Positions 1 through 9,210 of a DNA stretch of 64,000 bases are shown here, piece by piece; within the stretch, counting starts at the first letter, position 1, and each line of letters starts with the position of its first letter. Source of the stretch: CAMLDH01 sp966250375 (GTDB lineage: Bacteria > Pseudomonadota > Gammaproteobacteria > Burkholderiales > Burkholderiaceae_D). The stretch covers positions 1 to 64,000 of the forward strand of contig CBINHE010000006.1 in the NCBI GenBank assembly GCA_966250375.1, given 5' to 3'. The position numbers and the translations under genes are program-made. The notes below the pieces were generated by a model. It did not search any database. It was not told the origin of the DNA and saw only the letters and a program-made list of their open reading frames with translations.

Positions 1-430
1 CGACATGGCAGCACCTTACAGCAAAAGGTGTTGCACTTGGTTTTTGAGAACGCCCAGTATAGTTCATAGATACTTGCAATCTCTTCCTTATGACGAATGT
101 TGATTCGTTCCTTGCAAATCGGGTGGAGTCCATAGATACACCCTTGTCAGACGAAAAAAGACCATCAATTTGATTGTTACGTTGTGGATGGGTATACCAT
201 TGGTTGAGATATTGCGAAGTATTCGACACTTTGCGATGTCGAAGGAGTTTATTGCCGAGCTCGACTTTATCCATTTACAGACCGCTTCTGGTAAGAAGGC
301 CGAGAGAGTCCGGTATTTTTGAATGGCCTAGAATAATCGAGACATTGAGAAAATTCCGTTCTCGCCGAGAAGCCTTCCGGAAAGCAGCGTCCGCCAGTGG
401 ATAAAATCAAGATGAGATGGTATTTTGAAA
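1..430. other. No recognisable gene (3' side of tRNA-Leu)
   Basis: I see no convincing gene here. The only sizeable open frame (174-404, plus strand, 76 codons) has no family signature and atypical composition. The stretch lies directly beyond the 3' end of the minus-strand tRNA-Leu, a common integration position for islands. However, I found no second copy of the tRNA 3' end in the window and no integrase, so an island boundary is not supported. Confidence 0.4.
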
Positions 431-459
431 ATCAGAATAGCAATTCCCCGAAAGGGGAA
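431..459 (-). terminator. Rho-independent terminator of tRNA-Leu
   Basis: An inverted repeat (444-449 with 454-459, ttcccc/ggggaa, 4-nt loop) lies 16 nt beyond the 3' CCA of the minus-strand tRNA. On the minus strand it is followed by a T-rich stretch. The position and form fit an intrinsic terminator; the stem is short. Confidence 0.6.
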
Positions 460-474
460 ACAGCCATAAAATGA

Positions 475-559
475 TGGTGCCCACGGAGGGACTCGAACCC
501 CCACACCTTGCGGCACATGGACCTGAACCATGCGCGTCTACCAATTCCGCCACGTGGGC
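475..559 (-). tRNA. tRNA-Leu (anticodon CAG)
   Basis: An 85-nt tRNA on the minus strand. The acceptor stem GCCCACG pairs with CGTGGGC, followed by discriminator A and an encoded CCA (475-477). The anticodon stem CATGG/CCATG encloses loop TTCAGGT, giving anticodon CAG. The long variable arm and the T-arm GGTTCGAGTCC are typical of class II tRNA-Leu. It decodes CUG. Confidence 0.96.
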
Positions 560-780
560 ACTGCTGCTAATTGAACACTTTAACGGGGCAGACGAAATCT
601 GAACCTAGTGCATCTAGCAATTTCGCATTGAGCTGCTGCGAAAGACCGAAATTATAGCGGAAAACCTTTTAAAGTCAATCCGATAATGCAGTTAAATCCG
701 CCCTAGGTAAATTCTAGGTAAATATCACTGTCCTCCGTTACACTTACCCCTGTACCAACATTAACGAACGAAGCGCCCTT

Positions 781-3219
781 TTGAGCCAATATCCCTACAC
801 TATTCCTAGCCGCGAGGAAATTCTCGGCATTTTGCGCACTGCGCCTGAGCCCCAAGATGCGACCGTGATTGCGGCAGCACTTGATGTCAAACCTGAAGAA
901 TTGGATGGCCTCACGCGCCGTCTGAACGCGATGGAGCGAGATGGTCAGATCAAGCCTGACCGCGCAGGCCGCTATCAACTGGCGCACCAAACGAATTTTA
1001 TTGAAGGCCGCGTCAGTGGACACCGTGAAGGTTACGGATTCCTGATTCCGGACGACGCAAGCGCCGATATTTTCTTGCCTGAAAAAGAAATGCAGAAAGT
1101 GTTGCACGGCGATCGCGTGCAGGTGCGTACCGTCGGCACCGATAAGCGCGGGCGTCCCGAAGGCACAATCGTAGAAGTAATCTCGCGCGCCAACAGCCAC
1201 GTGATCGGACGCTTGTTGAACGAAAACGGCGTTTGGATCGTCGCGCCAGAAGACAAGCGCCTCGGGCAGGATATCCAGTTGGCCGGCTCGCCGGGCAAGG
1301 CAAAAACTGGCCAGGTGGTCAGCGTTGAGTTGATCGAACAACCGTCGCGCTATACGCAACCGACCGGCAAAATTGTCGAGGTGTTGGGCGATATCGACGA
1401 TCCAGGTATGGAAATCGAAATCGCTGTGCGCAAGTACGGTGTGCCGCATGAATTTTCTGAAGCAGCCAAAAAGCTTGCCGCCAAATTGCCAGGCGAGGTG
1501 CGCGACACTGACTTGGAAGACCGGGTAGATTTGCGCGACGTCCCGCTGGTGACTATTGACGGTGAAGATGCGCGTGACTTCGATGATGCCGTGTATTGCG
1601 AGCCAGTCAAAATCGGCCGCAGTGCAGGCTACCGCCTGATTGTCGCGATCGCCGATGTCAGCCACTACGTGAAGCCCAATGATGCGCTGGATGCGGATGC
1701 ATTGGAGCGCAGCACGTCCGTGTATTTTCCGCGCCGCGTGATCCCGATGCTGCCGGAAAAATTGTCGAATGGCCTGTGTTCGTTAAACCCGGCGGTTGAT
1801 CGCCTGACGCTGGTGTGCGATGCCGTGATCACCGCCAAGGGCGAAATCAAGGCATATCAGTTCTATCCAGCCGTCATTCATTCTGCCGCGCGGCTGACTT
1901 ATACCGAGGTTGCAGCTATCCTTGCCAATACCAAGGGTACCGAGGCGGCCAGACGTCCGGCGCTAGTGCCGCATCTGTTGCATCTGAATGAAGTATTTCA
2001 CGCGCTGCTGCAGGCGCGTCATGCACGCGGCGCGATTGACTTTGAGACTACAGAAACCTATATCGTCTGCAATGCAGCCGGCAAGATTGAACAAATCCTG
2101 CCACGGACCCGCAATGATGCACACCGGGTAATCGAAGAGTGTATGTTGGCCGCCAACGTGTGCGCCGCGGATTTGTTGCAGCGGCACGAGCATCCCGGCG
2201 TCTACCGCGTGCATGCCGGGCCGACCAAGGAGAAGCTCGCGCAAGTACGAACCTTCCTGAAGCAGGTGGGTTTGCACCTTGGTGGCGGTGACAAACCGGT
2301 TGCGTCTGACTATGCGGAATTGATGCCCAAGATAAAAGCGCGTCCGGATGCAGTGCTGTTGCAGACCATGTTGTTGCGCTCAATGCAGCAAGCGGTCTAT
2401 AGTCCGGAAAATATTGGCCACTTCGGCTTGTCTTATGAGGCTTACGCGCATTTCACCAGCCCGATCCGCCGTTACCCGGATTTGCTGACGCATCGCGCGA
2501 TCAAGGCGATTTTGCAAGGCAAGCGTTACAGCCCGAAAGGGCTTGATACTAGCGTATTGAATACGATGTTGTCGCCTGCGGCCCGCAAGATGCAGGCGAA
2601 GGATAAGGCCGAGGGCAAGAAAAAAAGCGAAGGCGAAATCGCGGTCTGGGAAGCACTCGGCATCCACTGTTCCGCTAATGAGCGCCGTGCCGATGAGGCA
2701 TCGCGCGACGTTGAGGCATGGCTCAAATGTTATTTTGTGCGTGACAAACTTGGCGAAGAATTTACCGGCACGATCTCCGGCGTTACCACGTTCGGCATTT
2801 TTGTACAGTTGGACGCGCTCTTCATCGAGGGGCTCGTACACGTCACTGAATTGGGTGCCGATTACTTCCAGTACGATGAGGCGCGGCACGAATTGCGCGG
2901 TGAGCGCACCGGCATTCGCTATCAATTGACGGATCGCGTCACAGTACAGGTCAGCCGCGTCGATCTCGATGCACGCAAGATCGATTTGCGCTTGGTGACC
3001 GAGCCGGGTATCAGAACCATGTTGAAAAACGAAGCGCGCCGTGCGGAGAGTGAGCAGGCCCGCACTCAGAAAGGTAAGGCGAAATCGACGTCAAAAACCG
3101 CCAGGAAGGCGGCGTCCACCAAAACCGCTGACACGGAGCGCGCCAAGTCTACCCCTATAGCTGCCGAGAAAACGCGTTCATCCAGAGCGCATTCCAAATC
3201 CGGCAAGAAGAAACGATAA
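781..3219 (+). CDS. rnr: Ribonuclease R (3'-5' exoribonuclease)
   Basis: A processive hydrolytic 3'-5' exoribonuclease of the RNase II/RNB family that degrades structured RNA in the cytoplasm and takes part in mRNA and rRNA quality control. The 812-residue product shows an N-terminal winged-helix segment and cold-shock-type OB folds (about residues 60-220). The RNB catalytic motif DGEDARDFDDAVY lies near residues 258-270, with its acidic metal ligands intact. An S1 domain follows (about 655-740), then a Lys/Ser/Thr-rich basic tail (about 750-812) typical of RNase R. The start is TTG at 781; an in-frame stop lies at 715-717 and no ATG or GTG occurs between, so the rare start is forced. It is probably cotranscribed with rlmB, whose start is 3 nt after the rnr stop. 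Confidence 0.96.
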   Translation: MSQYPYTIPSREEILGILRTAPEPQDATVIAAALDVKPEELDGLTRRLNAMERDGQIKPDRAGRYQLAHQTNFIEGRVSGHREGYGFLIPDDASADIFLPEKEMQKVLHGDRVQVRTVGTDKRGRPEGTIVEVISRANSHVIGRLLNENGVWIVAPEDKRLGQDIQLAGSPGKAKTGQVVSVELIEQPSRYTQPTGKIVEVLGDIDDPGMEIEIAVRKYGVPHEFSEAAKKLAAKLPGEVRDTDLEDRVDLRDVPLVTIDGEDARDFDDAVYCEPVKIGRSAGYRLIVAIADVSHYVKPNDALDADALERSTSVYFPRRVIPMLPEKLSNGLCSLNPAVDRLTLVCDAVITAKGEIKAYQFYPAVIHSAARLTYTEVAAILANTKGTEAARRPALVPHLLHLNEVFHALLQARHARGAIDFETTETYIVCNAAGKIEQILPRTRNDAHRVIEECMLAANVCAADLLQRHEHPGVYRVHAGPTKEKLAQVRTFLKQVGLHLGGGDKPVASDYAELMPKIKARPDAVLLQTMLLRSMQQAVYSPENIGHFGLSYEAYAHFTSPIRRYPDLLTHRAIKAILQGKRYSPKGLDTSVLNTMLSPAARKMQAKDKAEGKKKSEGEIAVWEALGIHCSANERRADEASRDVEAWLKCYFVRDKLGEEFTGTISGVTTFGIFVQLDALFIEGLVHVTELGADYFQYDEARHELRGERTGIRYQLTDRVTVQVSRVDLDARKIDLRLVTEPGIRTMLKNEARRAESEQARTQKGKAKSTSKTARKAASTKTADTERAKSTPIAAEKTRSSRAHSKSGKKKR

Positions 3220-3222
3220 AAC

Positions 3223-3963
3223 ATGAAGAGTAAAATGATTTTCGGCTTCCACGCCGTCACCGCACGATTGCGCCACGAAGCATCGTCGGTGGAAGAGATC
3301 TATATCGATGCCGAGCGCCATGATCGCCGCATGCAGGAATTGTTGCGTACAGCCAAAGCGGCCAACGTGCGCATCATTCAGGCCGACGACCAGCGTTTGA
3401 GCAACATGGTGGGCACACGACGTCATCAAGGTGTCGTTGCGAAGGCCGGCGAGCTTTCGCTAGCGCGCAACCTGGATGAATTGCTCGACGCAATCGACGG
3501 CCCGCCGCTCTTGCTAGTGTTGGATGGTATCACTGATCCGCATAATCTCGGCGCATGCTTGCGCGTGGCGGATGGTGCCGGCGCACATGCGGTTATCGCT
3601 CCCAAGGACCGCGCGGTTGGCTTGAATGCGACTGCGGCAAAGGTCGCTAGCGGTGCGGCTGAAAACGTGCCTTATATCACCGTCACGAATCTGGCGCGCA
3701 CCTTGCGTGAATTAAAAGAACGCGGTATTTGGCTGATCGGGACCACCGACGATGCCGAGAAAACGATTTATGAGGCCGATTTTTCGGGCGCTGCCGCACT
3801 GGTCATGGGATCGGAAGGTGAGGGCATGCGGCGGTTGACGCGCGAGAGCTGTGACGTGCTGGTCAGCATTCCGATGTTCGGTTCCGTTGAAAGCCTGAAT
3901 GTTTCGGTCGCGTCGGGCGTCTGTCTTTTTGAAGCTCGTCGGCAACGACTTGCCGAAGGTTGA
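3223..3963 (+). CDS. rlmB: 23S rRNA (guanosine(2251)-2'-O)-methyltransferase
   Basis: A SPOUT-class methyltransferase that 2'-O-methylates G2251 in the P-loop of 23S rRNA using S-adenosylmethionine. The 246-residue length is usual for RlmB. An N-terminal substrate-binding domain (about 1-75, beginning FGFHAVTARL) precedes the TrmH/SpoU catalytic domain. The latter shows LVLDGITDPHNLGACLR near residues 98-115, and the C-terminal knot motifs VMGSEGEGMRRL and IPMFGSVESLNVSVA. The rnr-rlmB pair is a common betaproteobacterial arrangement. Confidence 0.95.
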   Translation: MKSKMIFGFHAVTARLRHEASSVEEIYIDAERHDRRMQELLRTAKAANVRIIQADDQRLSNMVGTRRHQGVVAKAGELSLARNLDELLDAIDGPPLLLVLDGITDPHNLGACLRVADGAGAHAVIAPKDRAVGLNATAAKVASGAAENVPYITVTNLARTLRELKERGIWLIGTTDDAEKTIYEADFSGAAALVMGSEGEGMRRLTRESCDVLVSIPMFGSVESLNVSVASGVCLFEARRQRLAEG

Positions 3964-4089
3964 AGCGTTTGGCCTGATCAATCGGTGAGCGGGGCCAGTT
4001 CACCGGTTGATATTGCGGAAATTCCGTTGCCAGCAAAGCTTGTGCGAACAAGCTAACATTACGTCTTCTGGAAACAATCGCCGTATCCC

Positions 4090-4839
4090 ATGTTTAAGCA
4101 CCTCCGAGAAGACATCGCCAGCATCATTGAACGTGATCCTGCCGCACGCACGGCATGGGAGGTGCTGACGTGTTATCCAGGCTTGCACGCGATCGTCATG
4201 CATCGATGGGGGCACTGGTGCTGGATGCATGGGATGAAATGGTTGGGCCGGTTTATTTCTCATATTGCGCGGGGCTTGACCGGTATCGAAATCCATCCGG
4301 GCGCGACCATTGGGCGCCGGGTTTTTATCGATCACGGTTTTGGCGTGGTCATCGGAGAAACCGCGGAAGTCGGTGACGACTGCACGATTTATCAGGGCGT
4401 CACGCTCGGCGGCACATCATTGAATAAAGGCACCAAGCGCCATCCTACGCTGGGAAAAGGCGCCATCATCGGTGCCGGCGCCAAAGTGCTGGGTGGCTTT
4501 ACGGTCGGTGAGGGCGCCAAAGTGGGTTCGAATGCCGTCGTTGTCAAAGAGGTGCCGCCAGGTGCCACCGCATTCGGAAGCCTCGCGCATATAGTCCAGA
4601 AGGATGCACAAAAATCGCGCGAAGAAGCCGCCGCCCGAATGTTTGCCGCCTATGGTGTAACGCCGAATGGCGATGACCCTTTGTCGACGGCTTTACACGG
4701 ATTGATTAACAACGCTGCGTCGCAAGAGCATCAGATCGGCAAGATTATCGCCGCATTGAAAGCTGCGGGCATCGGTTGTGAAGTGTTGCCGGAGACAGAT
4801 AAATTCGATCCGGAGAAACTGAATAAACTGGTTGAATGA
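4090..4839 (+). CDS. cysE: Serine O-acetyltransferase
   Basis: Transfers acetyl from acetyl-CoA to L-serine, giving O-acetylserine, the first committed step of cysteine synthesis. The 249-residue protein has the helical N-terminal SATase region (about 1-75). A left-handed parallel beta-helix of hexapeptide repeats follows (IHPGATIGRRVFIDHG, VVIGETAEVGDD, GAIIGAGAKVLGG). The active-site histidine region IDHGFGVVIGE and the loop GTSLNKGTKRHPT are present. The C-terminal tail is longer than in the shortest SATases and ends in a charged helix. It is transcribed alone, with about 125 nt after rlmB. Confidence 0.95.
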   Translation: MFKHLREDIASIIERDPAARTAWEVLTCYPGLHAIVMHRWGHWCWMHGMKWLGRFISHIARGLTGIEIHPGATIGRRVFIDHGFGVVIGETAEVGDDCTIYQGVTLGGTSLNKGTKRHPTLGKGAIIGAGAKVLGGFTVGEGAKVGSNAVVVKEVPPGATAFGSLAHIVQKDAQKSREEAAARMFAAYGVTPNGDDPLSTALHGLINNAASQEHQIGKIIAALKAAGIGCEVLPETDKFDPEKLNKLVE

Positions 4840-4851
4840 GAGAGGTTGGAC

Positions 4852-5556
4852 GTGAGCTCGGATGTGAACGCTGCAGTGCCAGACAATCGCGATGGACAAA
4901 CCATTCTCGATCTCTTCGAAATTCGTGTATTGGCGGTGCTTGCGGAAAAAGAGGCTCTCATCCCCGATAATTATCCGCTGTCACTCAATGCGCTGACGAA
5001 TGGCTGTAATCAACTGTCGAGCCGCGATCCTGTGATGTCGATTTCCGAAGATACCGTGCTCGACGTGTTGCATCGTTTGATGCAAAAAAAATTCGTCACC
5101 GAAGTCAGCCAGGCGGGCGCCCGCGTGGTGAAATACGAGCATCGGATGCGGATAAAGTGGTCATTGGAACAGGACAAGCTTGCGATTCTGACGATGCTCA
5201 TGCTGCGCGGCCCTCAGACCACCGGCGAAATCCGGGCACGAACCGGGCGCATGCATGAATTTTCAACGGTGGCCGAGATCGAAACAGGCCTGCAATTCTT
5301 GATTGATAAGTTTCCGCCCTTGGTGGTGCGCTTGGAGCGCGCCCCAGGCACTAAAGAGCCGCGTTATGCACATCTGTTATCGGGGGAGGCATTACTGGAA
5401 CAGCAGAATGTGGCTGCAGCATTCTCATCCGGTGCCACAGTCGAGCGGTCGCGTCAGGATCGCATAGCGCAACTTGAAGAAGAGGTTTCCAGCTTGCGCG
5501 AGGAGATCGGAAGTCTCAAGCAACAGTTTGAACATTTTAAAAAACAGTTTGATTGA
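4852..5556 (+). CDS. YceH/DUF480 family protein
   Basis: A member of the YceH (DUF480) family, with two tandem winged-helix domains and unknown biochemical role. The family signature is visible near the N-terminus: EIRVLAVLAEKEALIPDNYPLS, followed by LNALTNGCNQLSSRDPVM. A C-terminal coiled coil (QLEEEVSSLREEIGSLKQQ) lies at about residues 205-230. I chose GTG 4852 because AGAGAGG at 4840-4846 lies 5 nt upstream; a TTG at 4846 would lie on top of that site. The gene begins 12 nt after cysE and is probably cotranscribed with it. Confidence 0.88.
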   Translation: MSSDVNAAVPDNRDGQTILDLFEIRVLAVLAEKEALIPDNYPLSLNALTNGCNQLSSRDPVMSISEDTVLDVLHRLMQKKFVTEVSQAGARVVKYEHRMRIKWSLEQDKLAILTMLMLRGPQTTGEIRARTGRMHEFSTVAEIETGLQFLIDKFPPLVVRLERAPGTKEPRYAHLLSGEALLEQQNVAAAFSSGATVERSRQDRIAQLEEEVSSLREEIGSLKQQFEHFKKQFD

Positions 5557-5578
5557 GATCGCGGCCGGAAGAATTCGA

Positions 5579-5616
5579 AGCACAGGTTGGGGCGCTGTGC
5601 TCTCCTTTTCTTTCTA
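5579..5616 (+). terminator. Terminator after the yceH-like gene
   Basis: A 7-bp stem AGCACAG/CTGTGCT (5579-5585 with 5595-5601) is followed by a pyrimidine-rich tail with T runs (5602-5616). It lies in the gap between the convergent yceH-like and lpxH genes and could serve the plus-strand transcript. Confidence 0.6.
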
Positions 5617-6402
5617 ATCCAGTTCGTTGCCGTCAGCGCCAAATCGCTTGATTGTTCCGTCAAGTTCAATGCCGATCCAGCCGCCACGTGCCGGCGAATC
5701 CTCATAATCCCAATCCGGTAATACATGGCGCACGCGCTCGCCATCGTCCTGATGATACGCATGACGAGCAGGGCGGTGCGTATGCCCGTGAATCATGATG
5801 GATACATCGGATGTATCAAACAATGATGCAATCGCATCGGCATTCACATCCATGATTTCACTGGATTTAGCGCGCTGCGCTTCCTGACTGTCCTTGCGCA
5901 ATCCTTCGATGATTGCTTTGCGTTTTTCCAGCGGCATTGCGAGAAATGCGTGCTGCCATTCCTGTTGCCGCACTTGTGCGCGGAATGCCATGTACGCGAC
6001 ATCGTCCGTGCATTGCGCATCGCCATGCGTCAGTGCGATCTTTTTTCCTGCAATGGTTGTGATGGTCGGATCCGGCAGAAGTGTTGCGCCGGCTGCCTTG
6101 GCAAATGCATCGCCGACCAGAAAATCTCGATTGCCTGCCATCCAGAATACCGTCACGCCTGCATCGCTAACATGGCGAATGGCGTTCACCACTTGCTGGT
6201 TGAAAGGCGTTCGAATGTCGTCGTCGCCGGCCCAATACTCGAATATGTCGCCGAGCAAGTACATCTGTTGCGCCTTCATTGCATGAGTACGCAAGAAATC
6301 GAAAAAGGCCTGCGCGGTTCGTGGCATCGATGCTTGCAAATGAAGATCGGAAATAAAAAACGCAACCGTTTCAGGTTGCGCTTCTTTTGTTGAGACTGGC
6401 AT
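5614..6402 (-). CDS. lpxH: UDP-2,3-diacylglucosamine diphosphatase
   Basis: A peripheral inner-membrane calcineurin-like phosphoesterase that hydrolyses UDP-2,3-diacylglucosamine to lipid X and UMP in lipid A synthesis. The metal-ligand motifs appear in order: FISDLHL (about residue 17), LLGDIFEYWAGDD (about 50), MAGNRDFLVG (about 93), LTHGDAQCTDD (about 124) and IHGHTHRPARH (about 206). The 262 residues are slightly longer than the usual about 240, because of a short N-terminal extension. No strong ribosome site precedes the chosen ATG, so the true start could lie a little downstream. It follows ppiB in the same direction. Confidence 0.93.
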   Translation of the reverse strand: MPVSTKEAQPETVAFFISDLHLQASMPRTAQAFFDFLRTHAMKAQQMYLLGDIFEYWAGDDDIRTPFNQQVVNAIRHVSDAGVTVFWMAGNRDFLVGDAFAKAAGATLLPDPTITTIAGKKIALTHGDAQCTDDVAYMAFRAQVRQQEWQHAFLAMPLEKRKAIIEGLRKDSQEAQRAKSSEIMDVNADAIASLFDTSDVSIMIHGHTHRPARHAYHQDDGERVRHVLPDWDYEDSPARGGWIGIELDGTIKRFGADGNELD

Positions 6403-6444
6403 GGTTATGCTCTGCTTGTGAATTGATTGCGGAAGCGAGCTCGA

Positions 6445-6933
6445 TTAAACCAATTCCACCTTTTCGATGACGACATTCTCGACCGGGACATCTGCAAACA
6501 TGCCGGTACGCGTGGTTTTTACGGAACGGATTTTATCCACAACATCCATGCCTTCAACAACTTTACCAAATACACAATAACCCCAGCCATCCTGGCCCGG
6601 ATAGTCGAGAAAGCTATTGTTCTTGAGGTTGATGAAAAATTGGGCGGATGCCGAGTGCGGTGCCGAGGTGCGCGCCATGGCGACCGTATAAGGTTCGTTT
6701 TTAAGGCCGTTTTTAGCTTCGTTCTCGATTGGTTCGTTAGTCGGCTTTTGCTCCATGCTGGGTTCAAAGCCGCCGCCCTGGATCATGAAACCGTCAATGA
6801 CACGATGAAAAATCGTGCCGTTGTAATGGCCGGATTTTACATAGGCGAGAAAATTCTCGACTGTCTTCGGTGCTTTTTCAGCGTCGAGTTCGAGTTTGAT
6901 ATTGCCGTGATTGGTGGTGAGCATGACAGCCAT
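6445..6933 (-). CDS. ppiB: Cytoplasmic peptidyl-prolyl cis-trans isomerase B
   Basis: A cyclophilin that catalyses cis-trans isomerisation of peptidyl-prolyl bonds. The 162-residue protein has no signal peptide and contains the cyclophilin signatures FHRVIDGFMIQGGGF (about 40-54) and SAQFFINLKNN (about 95-105). The active-site Arg and Phe are present. AAGGA lies 6 nt upstream of the ATG. It is adjacent and parallel to a secreted cyclophilin gene of closely similar sequence, so the pair probably arose by duplication. Confidence 0.95.
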   Translation of the reverse strand: MAVMLTTNHGNIKLELDAEKAPKTVENFLAYVKSGHYNGTIFHRVIDGFMIQGGGFEPSMEQKPTNEPIENEAKNGLKNEPYTVAMARTSAPHSASAQFFINLKNNSFLDYPGQDGWGYCVFGKVVEGMDVVDKIRSVKTTRTGMFADVPVENVVIEKVELV

Positions 6934-6988
6934 GAGAGTCCTTGTTTAATGGTTATTTGGTTATTTCAAGAGATTGATTGGGCGCAGG

Positions 6989-7567
6989 TTATTTTGTGAT
7001 CGATGCGGATGTGATGATGACCGGTTTGGCCGGCACATTCGGGATCATGCCGTGATTGCCTGTTGGAACCCGCTTGATTTGATCCACGACATCCATACCC
7101 TGAACGACTTTGCCGAATACGCAATAGCCCCAGCCGTCTTGTCCCGGGTAGGTAAGAAAATCATTGTCGTTCACATTGATGAAAAATTGTGCAGTCGCAG
7201 AATGAGGATCGCCGGTGCGTGCCATCGCCAGCGTATAGCGTTCATTTTTCAAGCCGTTATTCGCTTCGTTTTTAATCGGGCTCTTGGTGGGTTTTTGTTT
7301 CATGTCCTTGTCAAAGCCGCCGCCCTGAATCATGAAGCCGTCAATGACACGATGAAAAATCGTGCCGTTGTAATGGCCGGATTTAATATACTCAAGAAAA
7401 TTCTCGACTGTTTTTGGCGCTTTTTCCGGATTGAGTTCCAGCACAATGTCGCCCATATTCGTCTTGAGCAGAACGTGTGGTGCATCGGCTGCTTGCACAA
7501 AATGGGTGGTGATGCCTAGCGATAAACCTGCAAGCAAAGTAATAAAATAGCGGCGAGAACCTTGCAT
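6989..7567 (-). CDS. ppiA: Periplasmic peptidyl-prolyl cis-trans isomerase A
   Basis: A secreted cyclophilin acting on periplasmic proteins. The start at 7567 is supported by AGGAGGC six nt upstream and gives a signal peptide (residues 1-26: MQGSRRYFIT, then a hydrophobic run ending VQA-AD). A longer frame reaches upstream, but it would bury the signal peptide. The mature domain carries FHRVIDGFMIQGGGF and TAQFFINVNDN, as in ppiB. It lies upstream of ppiB in the same direction with a 55-nt gap, so cotranscription is likely. The gene is divergent from cysS across a 240-nt promoter region. Confidence 0.94.
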   Translation of the reverse strand: MQGSRRYFITLLAGLSLGITTHFVQAADAPHVLLKTNMGDIVLELNPEKAPKTVENFLEYIKSGHYNGTIFHRVIDGFMIQGGGFDKDMKQKPTKSPIKNEANNGLKNERYTLAMARTGDPHSATAQFFINVNDNDFLTYPGQDGWGYCVFGKVVQGMDVVDQIKRVPTGNHGMIPNVPAKPVIITSASITK

Positions 7568-7807
7568 TAAGCCTCCTGAATTTGAACTCGATTTTGATAA
7601 AGGTGGGAATTCAATGGGCATTGACATGTGGTAATGCCGATTTTCATCAATGTTATACTGCGGCCCAAAGAAACATTTTATCAAATTAAGCATCATAAAA
7701 GGATTTTGGCGGCCTTGTTCCATCTACGTCACGCACCCGTCATAGACAAGTGCAAAAGCGTGCCGTACGTCTCGGAGCAACTTGTCAGCCAAAACAGAAA
7801 ATCGCCC

Positions 7808-9205
7808 ATGAGTGCTCTGAAAATCTATAACACGCTGGCGCGTGAAAAGCAGCTATTTTCTCCAATTCAGCTTGGCAAGGTTCGCATGTACGTATGCGGC
7901 ATGACGATCTACGACTATTGCCATATCGGGCATGCTCGCATGATGATGGCGTTCGACGTCCTGTATCGCTGGTTGAAAGCGTCGGGTTACAACGTGACTT
8001 ATGTTCGCAATATTACCGACATTGATGACAAGATCATCAAGCGTGCCGTGGAGAATGGCGAATCGATTTCGCAATTGACGTCGCGGTTTACCACCTACAT
8101 GCGGGAAGACACCGAAGCGCTCGGCATTCTGGCGCCTGACCTGGAACCGCGTGCGACCGAGTATGTCCCGCAAATGCTGGGCTTGATCGAAAAGCTCGAG
8201 CAGAATGGCTTGGCGTACAAGGCGATAGACGGCGATGTAAATTATTCCGTGCGCGACTTCCCGGGTTATGGAAAGCTGTCGGGGAAATCGCTGGACGACT
8301 TGCGTGCAGGCGAGCGAGTCGATATCAACACCGGCAAGCGAGATCCGCTCGACTTCGTGCTGTGGAAGGCGTCAAAAGAGTCGGAGCCGGCAGAAGTGAA
8401 ATGGCCTTCCAAATGGGGCAGCGGCCGTCCCGGTTGGCATATCGAATGTTCGGCGATGGCATGCGCCTTGCTGGGCGAGCAGTTCGACATTCATGGTGGC
8501 GGTCAGGATCTGCAGTTCCCGCACCATGAGAATGAAATTGCACAATCTGAAGGTGCGCATCGGCACACCTTCGTTAACTACTGGATGCACAACGGCTTCG
8601 TTCGGGTCGATAATGAAAAAATGTCGAAGTCGCTCGGCAATTTTTTCACAATCCGCGACGTGCTGAAAAAATACGACGCGGAAGTCGTGCGCTTTTTTAT
8701 CATGCGCGCGCATTACCGCAGTCCGCTCAATTATTCAGATACGCATCTGGAAGACGCGAAGGGCGCATTGACACGCCTGTACACCGCGTTAAAAGATGTC
8801 GTGCCGGATGATCAGCCGCTGGACTGGACCGAAGCGCATGCGGCGCGTTTTGCCGACGCAATGAATGACGATTTGAATACGCCACTGGCAGTTGCCGTGT
8901 TGTTCGATCTGGCGAATGAAATCAATAAGACAAAATCTGCTGTACTGGTGCGTCAATTGAAAGCCCTTGCAGGCATTGTTGGACTGTTGCTGCGCACGCC
9001 GCAGCAGTTTCTGCAATCGATTCCCGATCGCGCCGATGATGGGGAAGATGTCGAGGCGATGGTTGCTGCGCAGATCGACGCACGCGTCGCCGCTAAAAAA
9101 GCCAAAAATTTCGCCGAAGCCGATCGCATTCGCGCTGACCTGCTGGCCAAGGGCATTATCCTCGAGGATAAACCGGGCGGCGCAACCGAATGGCGAAGGG
9201 CGTAG
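7808..9205 (+). CDS. cysS: Cysteinyl-tRNA synthetase
   Basis: A class Ia synthetase that charges tRNA-Cys in the cytoplasm. The 465-residue protein is of normal length. It shows the HIGH motif (CHIGHARMMM, about residue 38), zinc ligands including the early Cys at CGMTIYD and GWHIECSAM, and the KMSKS loop (DNEKMSKSLGNF, about residue 272). The start at 7808 fits the family N-terminus (LKIYNTLAREKQLF); the upstream in-frame extension to 7628 is not family-like. Its 3' end meets the following glycosylase gene. Confidence 0.96.
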   Translation: MSALKIYNTLAREKQLFSPIQLGKVRMYVCGMTIYDYCHIGHARMMMAFDVLYRWLKASGYNVTYVRNITDIDDKIIKRAVENGESISQLTSRFTTYMREDTEALGILAPDLEPRATEYVPQMLGLIEKLEQNGLAYKAIDGDVNYSVRDFPGYGKLSGKSLDDLRAGERVDINTGKRDPLDFVLWKASKESEPAEVKWPSKWGSGRPGWHIECSAMACALLGEQFDIHGGGQDLQFPHHENEIAQSEGAHRHTFVNYWMHNGFVRVDNEKMSKSLGNFFTIRDVLKKYDAEVVRFFIMRAHYRSPLNYSDTHLEDAKGALTRLYTALKDVVPDDQPLDWTEAHAARFADAMNDDLNTPLAVAVLFDLANEINKTKSAVLVRQLKALAGIVGLLLRTPQQFLQSIPDRADDGEDVEAMVAAQIDARVAAKKAKNFAEADRIRADLLAKGIILEDKPGGATEWRRA

Positions 9206-9210
9206 GCAGA

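Noticed and set aside
174..404. Possible 76-residue gene near the window start
   Set aside because: It has no recognisable features or clear ribosome site, and Arg-rich composition typical of non-coding frames.
1..475. Genomic island attachment at the 3' end of tRNA-Leu
   Set aside because: No duplicated tRNA 3' end, integrase or island genes are seen; the downstream side is plain non-coding sequence.
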